The notes: a model not told the origin generated them from the sequence alone. A stretch of 64,000 bases of DNA from Bacillota bacterium (GCA_021845645.1 JAJZVM010000001.1:62001-126000), one strand, 5' to 3'. Shown: positions 26,254 to 37,140, counted from the stretch's first letter. Numbers and translations are program-made.

Positions 26254-27747
26254 TCACGTGCCGAGCCGCGCCGCGGCTGTCTCGCGATTCGCCTTGATGC
26301 GCCACGCCACCATGCCGAACATCAGCCAGAAGACGATGATCACCGGATGCGTCTCGAGCAGCGAGGCAAAGAACGACTGGATGTAGAGGCCGACGGTGCC
26401 TGCCGCGAGCGCCAGGCCCATCGCCTGCCAGAACGGGTCGAGATCCTCCCGGTAGAGCCGCAGACCCGCCCGCACAGCCGCCACGCCGAGCCAGATGTAG
26501 GCGATGTAGCCGACCAGGCCGAGCTCCACAAGCATCTGCACGTGCTGGGAGTCGATGATCGGGTTGAAGCCGAGCCCGTAGAGTCCGTACACGGGCGAAC
26601 CGTAGAGATGCGCCACGCTGCCGCCGAACCGTCCCGGCCCCCAGCCCAGGATCGGCTGGGCCAGGAACGCCTGCAGGCCGCGGCTCCAGAACAGCAGGCG
26701 GCCGTAGGAACTGCTCGTGGTGAGGTAGCCGGAGCTCAGGGCATACGTGAAGCGTTGCACGAGGTGTGGATCCGCGAAGGGCAGAAGCGCCGCCCCGAGC
26801 ACCAAAAGCAGCAGGAACCGTCGGTCGAGCACGACCGCGATGATGACGGCACCTGCGGCGAATGCGAGCAAGGCCTCGCGCGAGAGGGTGAAGACGAGGG
26901 CCGGCGCGGCGATCACGACGCCGATCATGGCCAGAGTGCGCAGACCGCCGCGCACGCGCCCGAACAGCAGCGCGAGGAAGAGCGCAAGGGCCCAGACGAG
27001 GAACCCTCCGAACGTGTTCGGATTGGCCATCGTGCCGTAGGCGCGCGTGGTGGCGGTTTCGGCCGCCGAAAGCCACTCGCGCGGTGTCGCGACGTGCAGG
27101 AACTTCTGTGCGTCCCCGAGTAGCGCGATCGCGGCTGCCAGCACCAGGAACCAGACGATGAGCTCACGCCGTCGGCCTTCCGCAAACGGCAGGTAGACGA
27201 GCACGAGGTAGAGCGCGTAGTACTCGAGGTAGGCGCGGATGCCGAAGAAGGCGATGTCGAGCGGCACGAAGTTCCAAAGCGCCGACAGGACCGCCGCGCC
27301 GAAGATCAGGAGCGCAGGCAGGTCGGCCTGGGTGCGCCGCAACGGCCAGCTCGCGCGGTTCAGGCGGATGAACGTCCCCAGCGCGAGCAGCACGAGCGTC
27401 AAATCGCCGAGATAGGTGATCGCATGCGGCAGATGCGTCTCGAGGAAGAGCTCGACCGGAACGAAGAAGACGAAGAAGTAGAGCCCGTAAAGCTCCAGCC
27501 GGCTTGCCGGGGCAAGCGACCTTTCGGCGCCCAACTGCCGGCGCAGCCAGCTGGCAATGGCCGAGGGCGCGGGTTCTCCCCGCTCCACGAAGCAGGATGC
27601 GGTGAAACTGCGCCGCACCCACGCGGCGAGCTTCTCCACTTCGCCGCCCAGCCACGATCCCTGCCAGACCGTCCACAGCGCCAGGTTGAGGTCGCGCACG
27701 AACCGGAAGATGGCGCTCTCCTCGACCCCTGCGATGAAGCGCTCCAC
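26254..27747 (-). CDS. O-antigen ligase/Wzy-like polytopic membrane protein
   Basis: 497 residues with a cytosolic N-terminus of about 85 residues and some 10-12 membrane helices. The large outside loop carries RLLFWSRGLQAFLAQPILGW followed by GPGRFGG and HVQMLVELGLVGYIAYIW, the typical end of the O-antigen-ligase/Wzy_C family. Such proteins polymerise or ligate undecaprenyl-linked glycans at the outer face of the membrane. The next gene upstream, DUF4330, ends 3 nt before it, so both are one transcript; csaB is divergent. A role in secondary wall polymer assembly is inferred from context. Confidence 0.8.
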   Translation of the reverse strand: MERFIAGVEESAIFRFVRDLNLALWTVWQGSWLGGEVEKLAAWVRRSFTASCFVERGEPAPSAIASWLRRQLGAERSLAPASRLELYGLYFFVFFVPVELFLETHLPHAITYLGDLTLVLLALGTFIRLNRASWPLRRTQADLPALLIFGAAVLSALWNFVPLDIAFFGIRAYLEYYALYLVLVYLPFAEGRRRELIVWFLVLAAAIALLGDAQKFLHVATPREWLSAAETATTRAYGTMANPNTFGGFLVWALALFLALLFGRVRGGLRTLAMIGVVIAAPALVFTLSREALLAFAAGAVIIAVVLDRRFLLLLVLGAALLPFADPHLVQRFTYALSSGYLTTSSSYGRLLFWSRGLQAFLAQPILGWGPGRFGGSVAHLYGSPVYGLYGLGFNPIIDSQHVQMLVELGLVGYIAYIWLGVAAVRAGLRLYREDLDPFWQAMGLALAAGTVGLYIQSFFASLLETHPVIIVFWLMFGMVAWRIKANRETAAARLGT

Positions 27748-27750
27748 GGC

Positions 27751-28221
27751 CTAGGGCTCCTGCACGTTCGTGATATAGCCGCTGATCTGCGCCCCGCCTT
27801 CCTGCATGAGCAGATCCTGGCCGATCAGAAACGGGTTGCCGTTGATCGTTACCTTCTTGCCGCTGACCACGGCCTTGGCTGAGATCGCCAAGATCAGCTG
27901 CTTCTCGACGGGATCGGTCGCCCGGACGAGTTGGCCCTTGCCGTTGGCGATCGATGTGACATACGGGATGACCTGCACCGACGTCAGCCTGCCAAGCGGT
28001 ACATAGGATCCCGCTGCCGAGACCATGACCGTGCCGCCTGGCACCATGTTGGCGACGAAGGTGGAGGCGTTCTGCGTCGCCTGCGAGGTGACCGTGAAGA
28101 CCACGGTCTGCTGGGGCACGAGCGTGCCGGTGTGGTTCAGGGCCTTGCGGCCAAGGAACACCAGACCGACCACAATGACAACCGCGATCAGGATGTCAAA
28201 ACCGTTGAACTTGCGGCGCAC
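27751..28221 (-). CDS. DUF4330 family membrane-anchored protein
   Basis: 156 residues with a single N-terminal membrane helix (FNGFDILIAVVIVVGLVFLG) and a beta-rich outside domain. The start KFNGFDILI and size fit DUF4330. Function unknown; its position before a Wzy-like gene and divergent to csaB points to wall polymer export or assembly. GTG start with GGAGGTGG upstream, and a clear extended -10 promoter 42-50 nt before the start. Confidence 0.75.
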   Translation of the reverse strand: MRRKFNGFDILIAVVIVVGLVFLGRKALNHTGTLVPQQTVVFTVTSQATQNASTFVANMVPGGTVMVSAAGSYVPLGRLTSVQVIPYVTSIANGKGQLVRATDPVEKQLILAISAKAVVSGKKVTINGNPFLIGQDLLMQEGGAQISGYITNVQEP

Positions 28222-28262
28222 AGGCCCACCTCCGGTCTTGGCGGTGCAGACAAGCGGAAAGT

Positions 28263-28271
28263 ATTATACCA
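28263..28271 (-). promoter_or_regulatory. Extended -10 promoter (TGGTATAAT) of the DUF4330-wzy unit
   Basis: On the minus strand TGGTATAAT is a perfect extended -10. It lies in the 58-bp space between the divergent DUF4330 and csaB genes, with the expected transcription start near 28256. No strong -35 is seen. A csaB promoter must overlap it. Confidence 0.65.
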
Positions 28272-28279
28272 TAGCCATC

Positions 28280-29413
28280 ATGAGCGACCGCGCGCTGCGC
28301 CTCCTCGCTTCAGGCTTCTATGGCGGCTACAACCTGGGCGACGAAGCCGTGCTCTCTGGCCTTCTGGCTTTGGTGGGTGCGGCCGGCAGGCCCGTCGACC
28401 TGACGGTCCTCTCCGGCAATCCCGCGTTCACACGCGCCACGTATGGCATTCGCGCCTTGGACCGATCCATTTTCCGCGACGTGATGCGCCGTGCCATCGC
28501 CCTGCGCCAGAGCGACGCGCTCGTGCTCGGCGGCGGCGGGCTCCTGCAGGACATCTCGGGGCGCCGCGGCATCCGCGGCACGCTCGGCCGCACGCTCTCC
28601 CTGGCGCGCTGGGCCAACCGCTACGGCGTTCCGCTCGTCTTCTGGGCCGTGGGCGTCGGGCCGCTGCACTACACGTCCGTGCCCCAGGTGGCGGAGGTGC
28701 TGCGCCGGTCGGCTGCGCTCACCGTGCGCGACAAGGCCTCGCAGTCCCTGCTGCGCCTTGCCGGCCTCGACGCGGAAATCCTGCCGGATCTCGCGTGGGC
28801 CCTGGACCTGCCGCAGCGCAGCGGCGGCCAGCAGCTCGGCATCTCCTTGCGGCGCTGGCCCGGCCTCGACCTGCAAGCGGTGGCACGCGGCCTGAGAGCC
28901 GTCCACGGCTGGTTCCCGGGGCCGATCGTCTTCCTGCCGTTCGAGCGCCAGGACCTTGAAGTCGGACAGGCCCTGCAGGATCTTCTCGGCCGCGATCAGG
29001 TCGACGTCCCGCCAGTCCTGCCGACGCTCCCCGAAATCATCGACCGCTACGCGCTTTGCGGCGCGGTCATCGCCATGCGCCTGCACGCCGGGCTGCTCGC
29101 CGCGGCACAGGGCGTACCAAGCCTCGGCCTCGCCTACGACACCAAGGTGTCGGAGCTCCACGACGCGCTCGGGCCGTACGGCCTCTGGCTGCCGGTGGCG
29201 CGCGCCGGCGAGGCGCCGGCGGCGCTGCTCGCCGCACTGCGCGACCATTCCGGGTGGAACGTCCGGCTGCGGGCGTACGCGGCGGAACAGCGGCGGCTCG
29301 CCTTCGCCGGTGCGCAGCGCATCTTTACGCTGCTGCAGCAGCGCGGCCCGGGCTCGGATGTGGGGGCGCCTGGCGGATACGACGGCCGGCTGGACGTGAA
29401 ACCCGATGCCTAG
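28280..29413 (+). CDS. csaB: Polysaccharide pyruvyl transferase CsaB
   Basis: 377 residues. CsaB adds ketal-linked pyruvate to secondary cell-wall polymer, which is the ligand of SLH domains that hold S-layer proteins. Seen: SGFYGGYNLGDEAVLSGLLA at the N-terminus (Gly-rich GYxNxGDE family start), LVLGGGGLLQD, FWAVGVGPL, VRDKAS and the C-terminal IAMRLHAGLLAAAQGVPSLG, which is the CsaB hallmark. It overlaps murJ by 8 nt (ATGCCTAG). Its presence predicts SLH-domain S-layer proteins elsewhere in the genome. Confidence 0.93.
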   Translation: MSDRALRLLASGFYGGYNLGDEAVLSGLLALVGAAGRPVDLTVLSGNPAFTRATYGIRALDRSIFRDVMRRAIALRQSDALVLGGGGLLQDISGRRGIRGTLGRTLSLARWANRYGVPLVFWAVGVGPLHYTSVPQVAEVLRRSAALTVRDKASQSLLRLAGLDAEILPDLAWALDLPQRSGGQQLGISLRRWPGLDLQAVARGLRAVHGWFPGPIVFLPFERQDLEVGQALQDLLGRDQVDVPPVLPTLPEIIDRYALCGAVIAMRLHAGLLAAAQGVPSLGLAYDTKVSELHDALGPYGLWLPVARAGEAPAALLAALRDHSGWNVRLRAYAAEQRRLAFAGAQRIFTLLQQRGPGSDVGAPGGYDGRLDVKPDA

Positions 29414-30956
29414 CCCGCAGCCTGCGCAGCAGGGCCGCGCATCCGCCACCATCACCGTCATGTCCTGGACCCTGCTCGGCAAGCTCGCTGGGGTCCTGCG
29501 CACCACCCTGATCGGCGCCTTCTTCGGCGCCGGCGTCCTCGGAGACGCCATCCAGGCGGCGCAGGCCGTGCCGCAGGCGATCAACTCGATCGTGAACCAG
29601 GGCCTCTCCACGGTCACCGTCCCGTTCTTCCATGAGGACCCCGAAGACGCGCCGCGCCTGAACGCGGCCATCACCCGCTTCATCCTGGCGGTGCATATAC
29701 CGCTCGTGCTCGCACTCGGCCTCTTGGCGCCCCACTACCTGCCGTACGTCTTCCGCGGGCTGACGCCGAAGGGCATCCGCCTCGCCTCCGGGCTCGTCTG
29801 GCTCTTCGCGCTCATGCTGATCCCGCTGGACCTGGCAGCTCTCTGGACCGCGCGCCTGAACGCCGTGCGCCGCTTCGTGCCGCTGTCGGCCGCGAACCTG
29901 GTGCGCTCATTGACGAATGTGATCGTGCTGGTGCTGCTGCATCACTTCGGCGTCATCAGCACGGGGACCGCGTTCCTGCTCGGTGCTACGCTCTCCCTTT
30001 TCTACATGTTGCCGTCCACCCGCCCCTTCCGACGTCCGACGGCGGAGACGTGGCGGCGTGCCTGGCACGCCATCCGCCTGCTGCCGACCCAGATGACCTC
30101 ATCCGTCGTGGGGCAGGTCAACTTCCTCGTGGACCAGGCCTTTGCCTCGTCGCTCGCCACAGGCGGCCTCGTGGAGCTGACCTTCGGCGGCCAGTTTCTC
30201 GAGTTGCCGGTCAGCCTGTTCGGTTCCTCGCTGGCGACGGTCCTGTTTCCGGACTTCGCCCAGCACGCGCAGGACGACGACGCGCTCGGCCTGATCCGGG
30301 CGGTGGACCGGGCACTTTATCTCACATGGGTTGCCACTGTGCCGATCGCCCTGCTGCTCATCGGATTCGCCGCGCCGGCGACCAATGTCGTCTACGGCTA
30401 CGGGCGCTTCCACCACGCCGCCGTGCTCGCGACGGCGTCGATCGTGGCCGCGTATGCCGGCTCGCTGATCTTCCGCACGATGCAGCAGTTCGTCGCCCGG
30501 GCCTTCTTCTCGTACAAGAACACGCGCACCCTCGCCTACGTGAGCGCCTTCTTCATCGCGCTCAACGCCATCCTCGACTATGTGCTCATGCACATCATGG
30601 GCGCCCCGGGCATCGCGCTCGGGACGACGATCGACGGCGCACTCTACTTCATCATCACCCTCTACATTCTCGAGCGGATACTGGTCGGCCGCCATGTGAT
30701 CTCGGTACGCCCCTACCTCTGGGCGCTCGTCGCTGCGGCTCCGATCGCGCCACTCGGCCTCGCGCTCTCGCGCCTCGGGTTCGTGCGCGGCCGCCTGATG
30801 CAGTTCGGGCTGGTGCTCGTGGGCGGCATCGCGCTCTTGCTCCTGTTCATCGCACTGCTGCGGCTGCTGGGCGGCAAGAGGGGCCACGATGCGCTCGGGC
30901 TGCTGGCGCGGGTGCTGCGGGCTCCAGGCCGGCGCATTGCCGCCATGAGGAGATGA
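29406..30956 (+). CDS. murJ: MurJ/MviN-family lipid-linked glycan flippase
   Basis: 516 residues with about 14 membrane helices (MOP exporter superfamily). Family features: SWTLLGKLAGVLRTTLIGAF at the start, INSIVNQGLSTVTVPFF, and LELPVSLFGSSLATVLFPDF in the middle. MurJ flips lipid II across the membrane; because it sits between csaB and two glycosyltransferases, this copy may instead flip a wall-polymer intermediate. Translationally coupled with csaB; the GT4 gene follows 4 nt later. Confidence 0.88.
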   Translation: MPSPQPAQQGRASATITVMSWTLLGKLAGVLRTTLIGAFFGAGVLGDAIQAAQAVPQAINSIVNQGLSTVTVPFFHEDPEDAPRLNAAITRFILAVHIPLVLALGLLAPHYLPYVFRGLTPKGIRLASGLVWLFALMLIPLDLAALWTARLNAVRRFVPLSAANLVRSLTNVIVLVLLHHFGVISTGTAFLLGATLSLFYMLPSTRPFRRPTAETWRRAWHAIRLLPTQMTSSVVGQVNFLVDQAFASSLATGGLVELTFGGQFLELPVSLFGSSLATVLFPDFAQHAQDDDALGLIRAVDRALYLTWVATVPIALLLIGFAAPATNVVYGYGRFHHAAVLATASIVAAYAGSLIFRTMQQFVARAFFSYKNTRTLAYVSAFFIALNAILDYVLMHIMGAPGIALGTTIDGALYFIITLYILERILVGRHVISVRPYLWALVAAAPIAPLGLALSRLGFVRGRLMQFGLVLVGGIALLLLFIALLRLLGGKRGHDALGLLARVLRAPGRRIAAMRR

Positions 30957-30960
30957 CCCA

Positions 30961-31989
30961 GTGCGCATCGTGGAAGTCTATGGCGGCGGCGACGGAGGCG
31001 GAGCCGCGCGCTACATGCGGGACGTCCTGCCCGGTCTCGGCCGGACCGACGACGTGTCGTTCCTCTCGCTGGGCCGCGATCATCTTGCCCCGGACGGCGC
31101 AGAGCTGCACCGCGCAGCGCAGAGCCGTGCCTTCGCAGCCCTCCTGCGGCTGCGTCCCGACGTGCTGCACACGCACGGTCTGCGGGCGAACCTGCTGGGG
31201 CGCGTCTGCGGGCGCATGCGGGGCGTGCCGGTCGTCACGACGGTGCACAGCTTCCTCGCGCAGGACTACCGCAGCCGTGCGGCGGCCGAAGCCGCGCTGC
31301 TGCTCGATGGTGCCACCCTGCACCTTAGCCGGATGCTGATCGCCGTATCGGCGGCGATCGCGGATGACCTCGCGGGACGCGGGGCGCTCGCGGGCAGCGT
31401 GGTCGTCGTGCCGAACGGCATCGCGCCGCCACCCCCAGCCGACCTCACGACCCTGCCCTCGCTCGTGCCTGGACGCCCGCTGCTTGCCATCGCGGCCCGC
31501 CTGCACCCCTCCAAGGGGATCGACGTCGCACTGCGCGCCCTGCCTCTCCTGCCGCAGGCCAAGCTCGCGGTCATGGGCGAGGGGCCGGAGCGCGATGCGT
31601 TGGCGGAGCTCGCACGCGACCTCGGCTGCGGCGGGCGCGTCCACTTTCTCGGCTACCGCCAGGACCTCGCGGCGATCGTCGCCGCGTCCGACCTGATGCT
31701 GGTCCCCTCGCGCGCCGAAGGCTTCGGGCTTGCGGCGGTCGAGGCGATGGCGCAGGGGGTACCGGTCGTGGCCAGCGACGTCGGCGCGTTACCGGAGGTG
31801 GTGGGCGAAGGCGGCGTGCTGTTCCGCTCAGGGGACGCCGTGGATCTCGCGCATGCAGTGCAGCTGGCCCTTGCGGGACGCAGCGCGCTGTCCGCGGCGG
31901 CACGCAGTCAGGCGAGGCGCTTCAGTCTCGACACGACGGTGCGGGCCACGCGCGACGCACTCGTCCAGGCCATGGGGGTGGAGCGATGA
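30961..31989 (+). CDS. Glycosyltransferase family 4 (first of pair)
   Basis: 342 residues, GT-B fold. The N-domain has YGGGDGGGAARYMRDVLPGL; the C-domain has IAARLHPSKGIDVAL and the donor-binding E-x7-E motif in EGFGLAAVEAMAQGVPVVAS. Donor and acceptor are unknown. Starts 4 nt after murJ and overlaps the next transferase by 4 nt (ATGA), so it belongs to the csaB-murJ operon. Confidence 0.9.
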   Translation: MRIVEVYGGGDGGGAARYMRDVLPGLGRTDDVSFLSLGRDHLAPDGAELHRAAQSRAFAALLRLRPDVLHTHGLRANLLGRVCGRMRGVPVVTTVHSFLAQDYRSRAAAEAALLLDGATLHLSRMLIAVSAAIADDLAGRGALAGSVVVVPNGIAPPPPADLTTLPSLVPGRPLLAIAARLHPSKGIDVALRALPLLPQAKLAVMGEGPERDALAELARDLGCGGRVHFLGYRQDLAAIVAASDLMLVPSRAEGFGLAAVEAMAQGVPVVASDVGALPEVVGEGGVLFRSGDAVDLAHAVQLALAGRSALSAAARSQARRFSLDTTVRATRDALVQAMGVER

Positions 31990-33125
31990 GAATCGTCTTC
32001 GCGACCGTCTTCGACTACCCGCATGCCGGCGGGCTGTCGACGCATGTCGCCACTCTGTCGCGGGCCATGGAGCAGCTCGGTCACGAGGTCACGGTGGTGA
32101 CGCCTCGCCGCCACGCCGGCCTGCGCCTCGATGTTGTGGGCCGTGCGCCTTCGCGGCTGCTCCAGCTGCTCGGCGGCGACCGCGGCGTCGTGTGGTCCCA
32201 CAGGGTGCGCCTTATTCTCCTGCGCGAGGCCATCGCCGCGCAGCCGCGAGAGAGCCGCATCGTCGCGGAGGACGTCCTGGCGGCGCTGGCCGCCCGGGCC
32301 GCCGGTCGGTCCTGCCTGCTCACCGTCCACGGCTACTTCACGCGGGAGGCCCTCAGCCGCCGCGGTCTGCGCGAGGGGAGCTATGGCGAGAGGGTCTTCG
32401 CACGCTGGGAGGATGCCGGATACCGGGCGCCAGACCGCGTCGTCGCCGTCGACAGCCGCATCGCGGAGCACATCCTCGCGAGCTGCGGGCGTCGCGACGT
32501 GCGCGTCCAGCCGAACTTCATCGACATGGCCTGGGCCGACGGGCTGCCGGACCGGGAGTCGGCGCGCAGGGCTCTTGGCTTCGGCGACGGCCCCCTCGTG
32601 CTCTGCCCTCGGCGCCTCACGCCGAAGAACGGTGTCCACGTGGCCGTCACGGCACTCATGGATTGGCCTGAGGCGCGGCTCCTCATCGTCGGAGACGGCG
32701 TCGACCGCTCGCGCCTGGAAGCGCAGGTGCGCGACAGCGGGCTCGGCGACCGCGTCGTCTTCACGGGCGCCCAGCCGCACGCCGCGATGGCCGGCTACTA
32801 CGCCGCCGCGGACTGCATCGCCGTTCCGTCCGTACCGGTCGCCGGCGTCGAGGAGGCCACCTCCATCTCGGTGCTCGAGGGGATGGCATCTGGCAGGCCT
32901 GTGGTCGCCAGCGCGATCGGTGGACTGAGGGAGCTGATCGACAGCGGGCGCAACGGGCTCCTCGTGCCGCCGAACGATCCCAAGGCCCTGGCGGCCGCCT
33001 TGCAGGCGGCCATGCGGCAGGCTCGCCCGCTGGGCGACGCGGCGAGGGAGGACGTGCGCCACCGCTATTCGGCCAGGGCGGCCGCCGAGGCCTTCCTGGC
33101 CGACCTCTCCCACCTGCCCGACTGA
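31986..33125 (+). CDS. Glycosyltransferase family 4 (second of pair)
   Basis: 379 residues, GT-B fold. N-terminal acceptor domain with YPHAGGLSTHVATLSRAMEQ; C-terminal nucleotide-sugar domain with LCPRRLTPKNGVHVAV, LIVGDGVDRSRLE and SISVLEGMASGRPVVASAIG. It differs clearly from the preceding transferase, so the two probably add different sugars. It ends the plus-strand envelope operon and is followed by a perfect 14-bp terminator. Confidence 0.9.
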   Translation: MRIVFATVFDYPHAGGLSTHVATLSRAMEQLGHEVTVVTPRRHAGLRLDVVGRAPSRLLQLLGGDRGVVWSHRVRLILLREAIAAQPRESRIVAEDVLAALAARAAGRSCLLTVHGYFTREALSRRGLREGSYGERVFARWEDAGYRAPDRVVAVDSRIAEHILASCGRRDVRVQPNFIDMAWADGLPDRESARRALGFGDGPLVLCPRRLTPKNGVHVAVTALMDWPEARLLIVGDGVDRSRLEAQVRDSGLGDRVVFTGAQPHAAMAGYYAAADCIAVPSVPVAGVEEATSISVLEGMASGRPVVASAIGGLRELIDSGRNGLLVPPNDPKALAAALQAAMRQARPLGDAAREDVRHRYSARAAAEAFLADLSHLPD

Positions 33126-33138
33126 CCCGCGAGAACCG

Positions 33139-33169
33139 GGGAGCGGCGCCCTCGCAGGGCGCCGCTCCC
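33139..33169. terminator. Bidirectional terminator between envelope operon and dnaK
   Basis: GGGAGCGGCGCCCT (33139-33152) and AGGGCGCCGCTCCC (33156-33169) are perfect complements with a CGC loop, between convergent genes. No T-run; the stem is very strong. Confidence 0.75.
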
Positions 33170-33182
33170 GGCACGTTCTCCC

Positions 33183-35066
<1,884 letters not shown>

Positions 35067-35125
35067 CGAACCCTGACCCCTTCCCTAGGCACACTGGGGG
35101 ACCGCCTGGCCGGCGGCCCCCTGCC

Positions 35126-35155
35126 CGGATGACATCCGAACTCATATCCGATGAG
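35126..35155. promoter_or_regulatory. Two inverted repeats at the dnaK transcription start (operator candidate)
   Basis: CTCAT-ATCCG-ATGAG (35141-35155) is a 5+5 inverted repeat that begins right next to the -10 box and covers the predicted start; CGGATG-A-CATCCG (35126-35138) is a perfect 6+6 palindrome just downstream in the leader. Neither matches the CIRCE consensus TTAGCACTC-N9-GAGTGCTAA. A repressor site or a leader hairpin are both possible. Confidence 0.5.
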
Positions 35156-35185
35156 ATTATAGGGAGTGAAGGGAACCCGGGTCAA
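35156..35185 (-). promoter_or_regulatory. Sigma-A-type promoter of dnaK (TTGACC - 18 - TATAAT)
   Basis: On the minus strand the -35 TTGACC and the perfect -10 TATAAT are separated by 18 nt. The predicted start near 35149 gives a leader of about 83 nt before the TTG. The promoter lies inside the last codons of the upstream carboxypeptidase gene; its TAA stop is part of the -10 box. Confidence 0.8.
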
Positions 35186-36266
35186 CGCCCCCGGGCAGGA
35201 GCCGGCGGATCGGGCCGAGCCACCACGGCCTCGGCCGCGGCGTCGTCACAAGCGGCGACGCGGCGATCGGGTCCCCGCCGCGCATGAGCAGCGCGACTCC
35301 GCCTACCCCGCCATCCGCCAGATCTCCCGCACGGCGCACGAGATGAAGCCGCACCGGCTCCCCGTCGAGAATCGTTCCCGCCATGCGATGCGCGAGCACG
35401 AGCGGCCTGCCGTCCTGAAGATGCCCGAGGACCCTGCCACGGTCGAGCACCAGTGCACCGCCGTCCCGGCGAAAGCCCCAGTCGAGCAGGCGCGTCGCGT
35501 CGCCGTAGCGGTCACCACCCTTGAGCACCACCGCGATCAGATGGACGCCCTCACGCCGGGCCGACGCCACGAGGCACTTGCCAGCCGCGTTGGTCGTACC
35601 GGTCTTGGCGCCGTCGGCACCAAGGTAGCTGCCCAGGAGCGCATTCGTATTGCGTATCGCGCGCCCCCTTGCGCCTTCTGGAGTCAGCGTGAGTTCCTGC
35701 GACGCCACGATGCGACGCAGTTCTTGCTGCGCAAGCGCGACCCGGGCGATGACGGCCAGGTCGCTGGCGCTCGTGAAGTGGTGGGCGGCCGTCAGCCCGT
35801 GCGGATTGACGAAATGGGTCTGCCGCGCGCCGATCGCGAGGGCCATGCGGTTCATGCGCTCGGCGAACGCGGGGATGTCCGGCGCCACGGCCGTCGCGAT
35901 GGCGTGGGCCGCGTCGTTGCCGGAACGGAGCAGCATGCCCTCGAGCAGCTCGCGCAAGGTGTAGCGGTCGCCTGCGCGCAGGTGCGCGCTCGATCCGACG
36001 ACCGCGGCCGACTGCCGCGATACCTCCACGACCTTGCCGAGCTGCCCCTCGCGGACGGCGACAAGCGCCGTGAGGAGCTTGGTCGTGCTGGCGGGCGACC
36101 GGCGCACGTACCCTGAGCGGCTGTAGAGCACCTCGCCGCTCGTCGCGTCGATCAGCAGCGCCGCGCCCGAGGTGAGATGCGGCGGCTCCGGCGGTGCGGC
36201 CCTTGCCGTCACGGCCCAGGCGACGAGTGCGAACATGAACCATGTGAGCGCAACGAGGCGGCGCAT
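35157..36266 (-). CDS. D-alanyl-D-alanine carboxypeptidase, S11 (DacF/DacB type)
   Basis: 369 residues exported by a signal peptide at 1-23 ending ARAA. Catalytic motifs are complete: S60-T-T-K63, S115-G-N117 and K221-T-G223. It removes terminal D-Ala from peptidoglycan pentapeptides; in spore formers S11 enzymes adjust cortex cross-linking. No clear C-terminal anchor helix is seen, although a C-terminal beta domain and a basic Pro/Arg-rich tail are. Ends inside the dnaK promoter and follows the rodZ-like gene in the same direction. Confidence 0.93.
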   Translation of the reverse strand: MRRLVALTWFMFALVAWAVTARAAPPEPPHLTSGAALLIDATSGEVLYSRSGYVRRSPASTTKLLTALVAVREGQLGKVVEVSRQSAAVVGSSAHLRAGDRYTLRELLEGMLLRSGNDAAHAIATAVAPDIPAFAERMNRMALAIGARQTHFVNPHGLTAAHHFTSASDLAVIARVALAQQELRRIVASQELTLTPEGARGRAIRNTNALLGSYLGADGAKTGTTNAAGKCLVASARREGVHLIAVVLKGGDRYGDATRLLDWGFRRDGGALVLDRGRVLGHLQDGRPLVLAHRMAGTILDGEPVRLHLVRRAGDLADGGVGGVALLMRGGDPIAASPLVTTPRPRPWWLGPIRRLLPGGVDPGSLHSL

Positions 36267-36308
36267 GTCCTCCCCTCCGGGAGGTTAGCATGCGCCGCCC
36301 AGGCCGCC

Positions 36309-37121
36309 CTACCCGCCCTGCTGCACCGAAATCCCTACGGACTGGGCCTGCGATCCCTGCAGCGGCACCTGCTGCCCGTCGACCATCAAGGTCGCCGCGG
36401 GCGGGTTGCCGATCTTGATCACGATGCTCTGCTGCGCCGTGTACTGCAAGGTGCCGGACGGCTGGACCACGTTGGACTGCGCGGAAGGCGCGTTGTCGAT
36501 GTCGACGTAGACGTAGCAGGGAGCGGTCAGCTGCAGCGAGACGGTGATCGGCCCCTTCGCGACCGTGAAGTTGGCCTGCGGCCCGCCGTATGGGCCCTGC
36601 GACGCCGCAGCCGGCGTCAGCGTGGCCGTCTGCGGGTTCGTGGGCTTCTGATGCTGCTTCTTCGGTCGGTTGTGCTGCTTGGATGTGCCCGTCGTCGCCA
36701 CCGGCGGCGTATGGTTCTGTGGACCGCCGAAGAGTCCCGGATGCGAACCCACGAAGTACAGAAGCGCCACGAGGAAGATGAGCGGCAGGACGACCCACGG
36801 CCACTGGCTGCCTGAATGGCGAACGGTGAGCGGGCGCGCCTGGCGGCGCCTTGGCGGCTCGTTCGACTCTGGCGGCGGCTGCGGCGGCGGCTCCGCCGGC
36901 TTGGGCATGCGCGCGAGCAGAGCCTCCGCGTCGAGGCCCAGGTAGCGCGCATAGCTCCTCAGAAAGCCGCGCGCGTACACAGTGCCAGGGAACTGATCGA
37001 AGTCGTCGTGTTCGAGCGCGTTGAGGTACCGCTCACGAATGTGCAGCTCCTGCTGCACGGCCGCGATCGACATTTCCCTTGCTTCGCGCGCCGCCCGCAG
37101 GTCCGCACCAATCCCAGCCAC
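36309..37121 (-). CDS. RodZ-like protein (HTH_25, transmembrane helix, DUF4115)
   Basis: 270 residues. The N-terminal helix-turn-helix of the RodZ type (LRAAREAREMSIAAVQQELH and ERYLNALEHDDFDQFPG) is followed by FLRSYARYLGLD, a Pro-rich linker at 74-100, a membrane helix at about 108-125, a Gln/Pro/Thr linker and an outside beta domain from about 190 (DUF4115-like). RodZ links MreB filaments to the wall synthesis machine and helps keep rod shape. Lies between asnS and the carboxypeptidase gene. Confidence 0.85.
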   Translation of the reverse strand: MAGIGADLRAAREAREMSIAAVQQELHIRERYLNALEHDDFDQFPGTVYARGFLRSYARYLGLDAEALLARMPKPAEPPPQPPPESNEPPRRRQARPLTVRHSGSQWPWVVLPLIFLVALLYFVGSHPGLFGGPQNHTPPVATTGTSKQHNRPKKQHQKPTNPQTATLTPAAASQGPYGGPQANFTVAKGPITVSLQLTAPCYVYVDIDNAPSAQSNVVQPSGTLQYTAQQSIVIKIGNPPAATLMVDGQQVPLQGSQAQSVGISVQQGG

Positions 37122-37140
37122 GCCGCATCACCCCGCCAAC

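Noticed and set aside
35126..35155. CIRCE heat-shock operator before dnaK
   Set aside because: The repeats do not match the TTAGCACTC-N9-GAGTGCTAA consensus; kept only as an unknown operator candidate.
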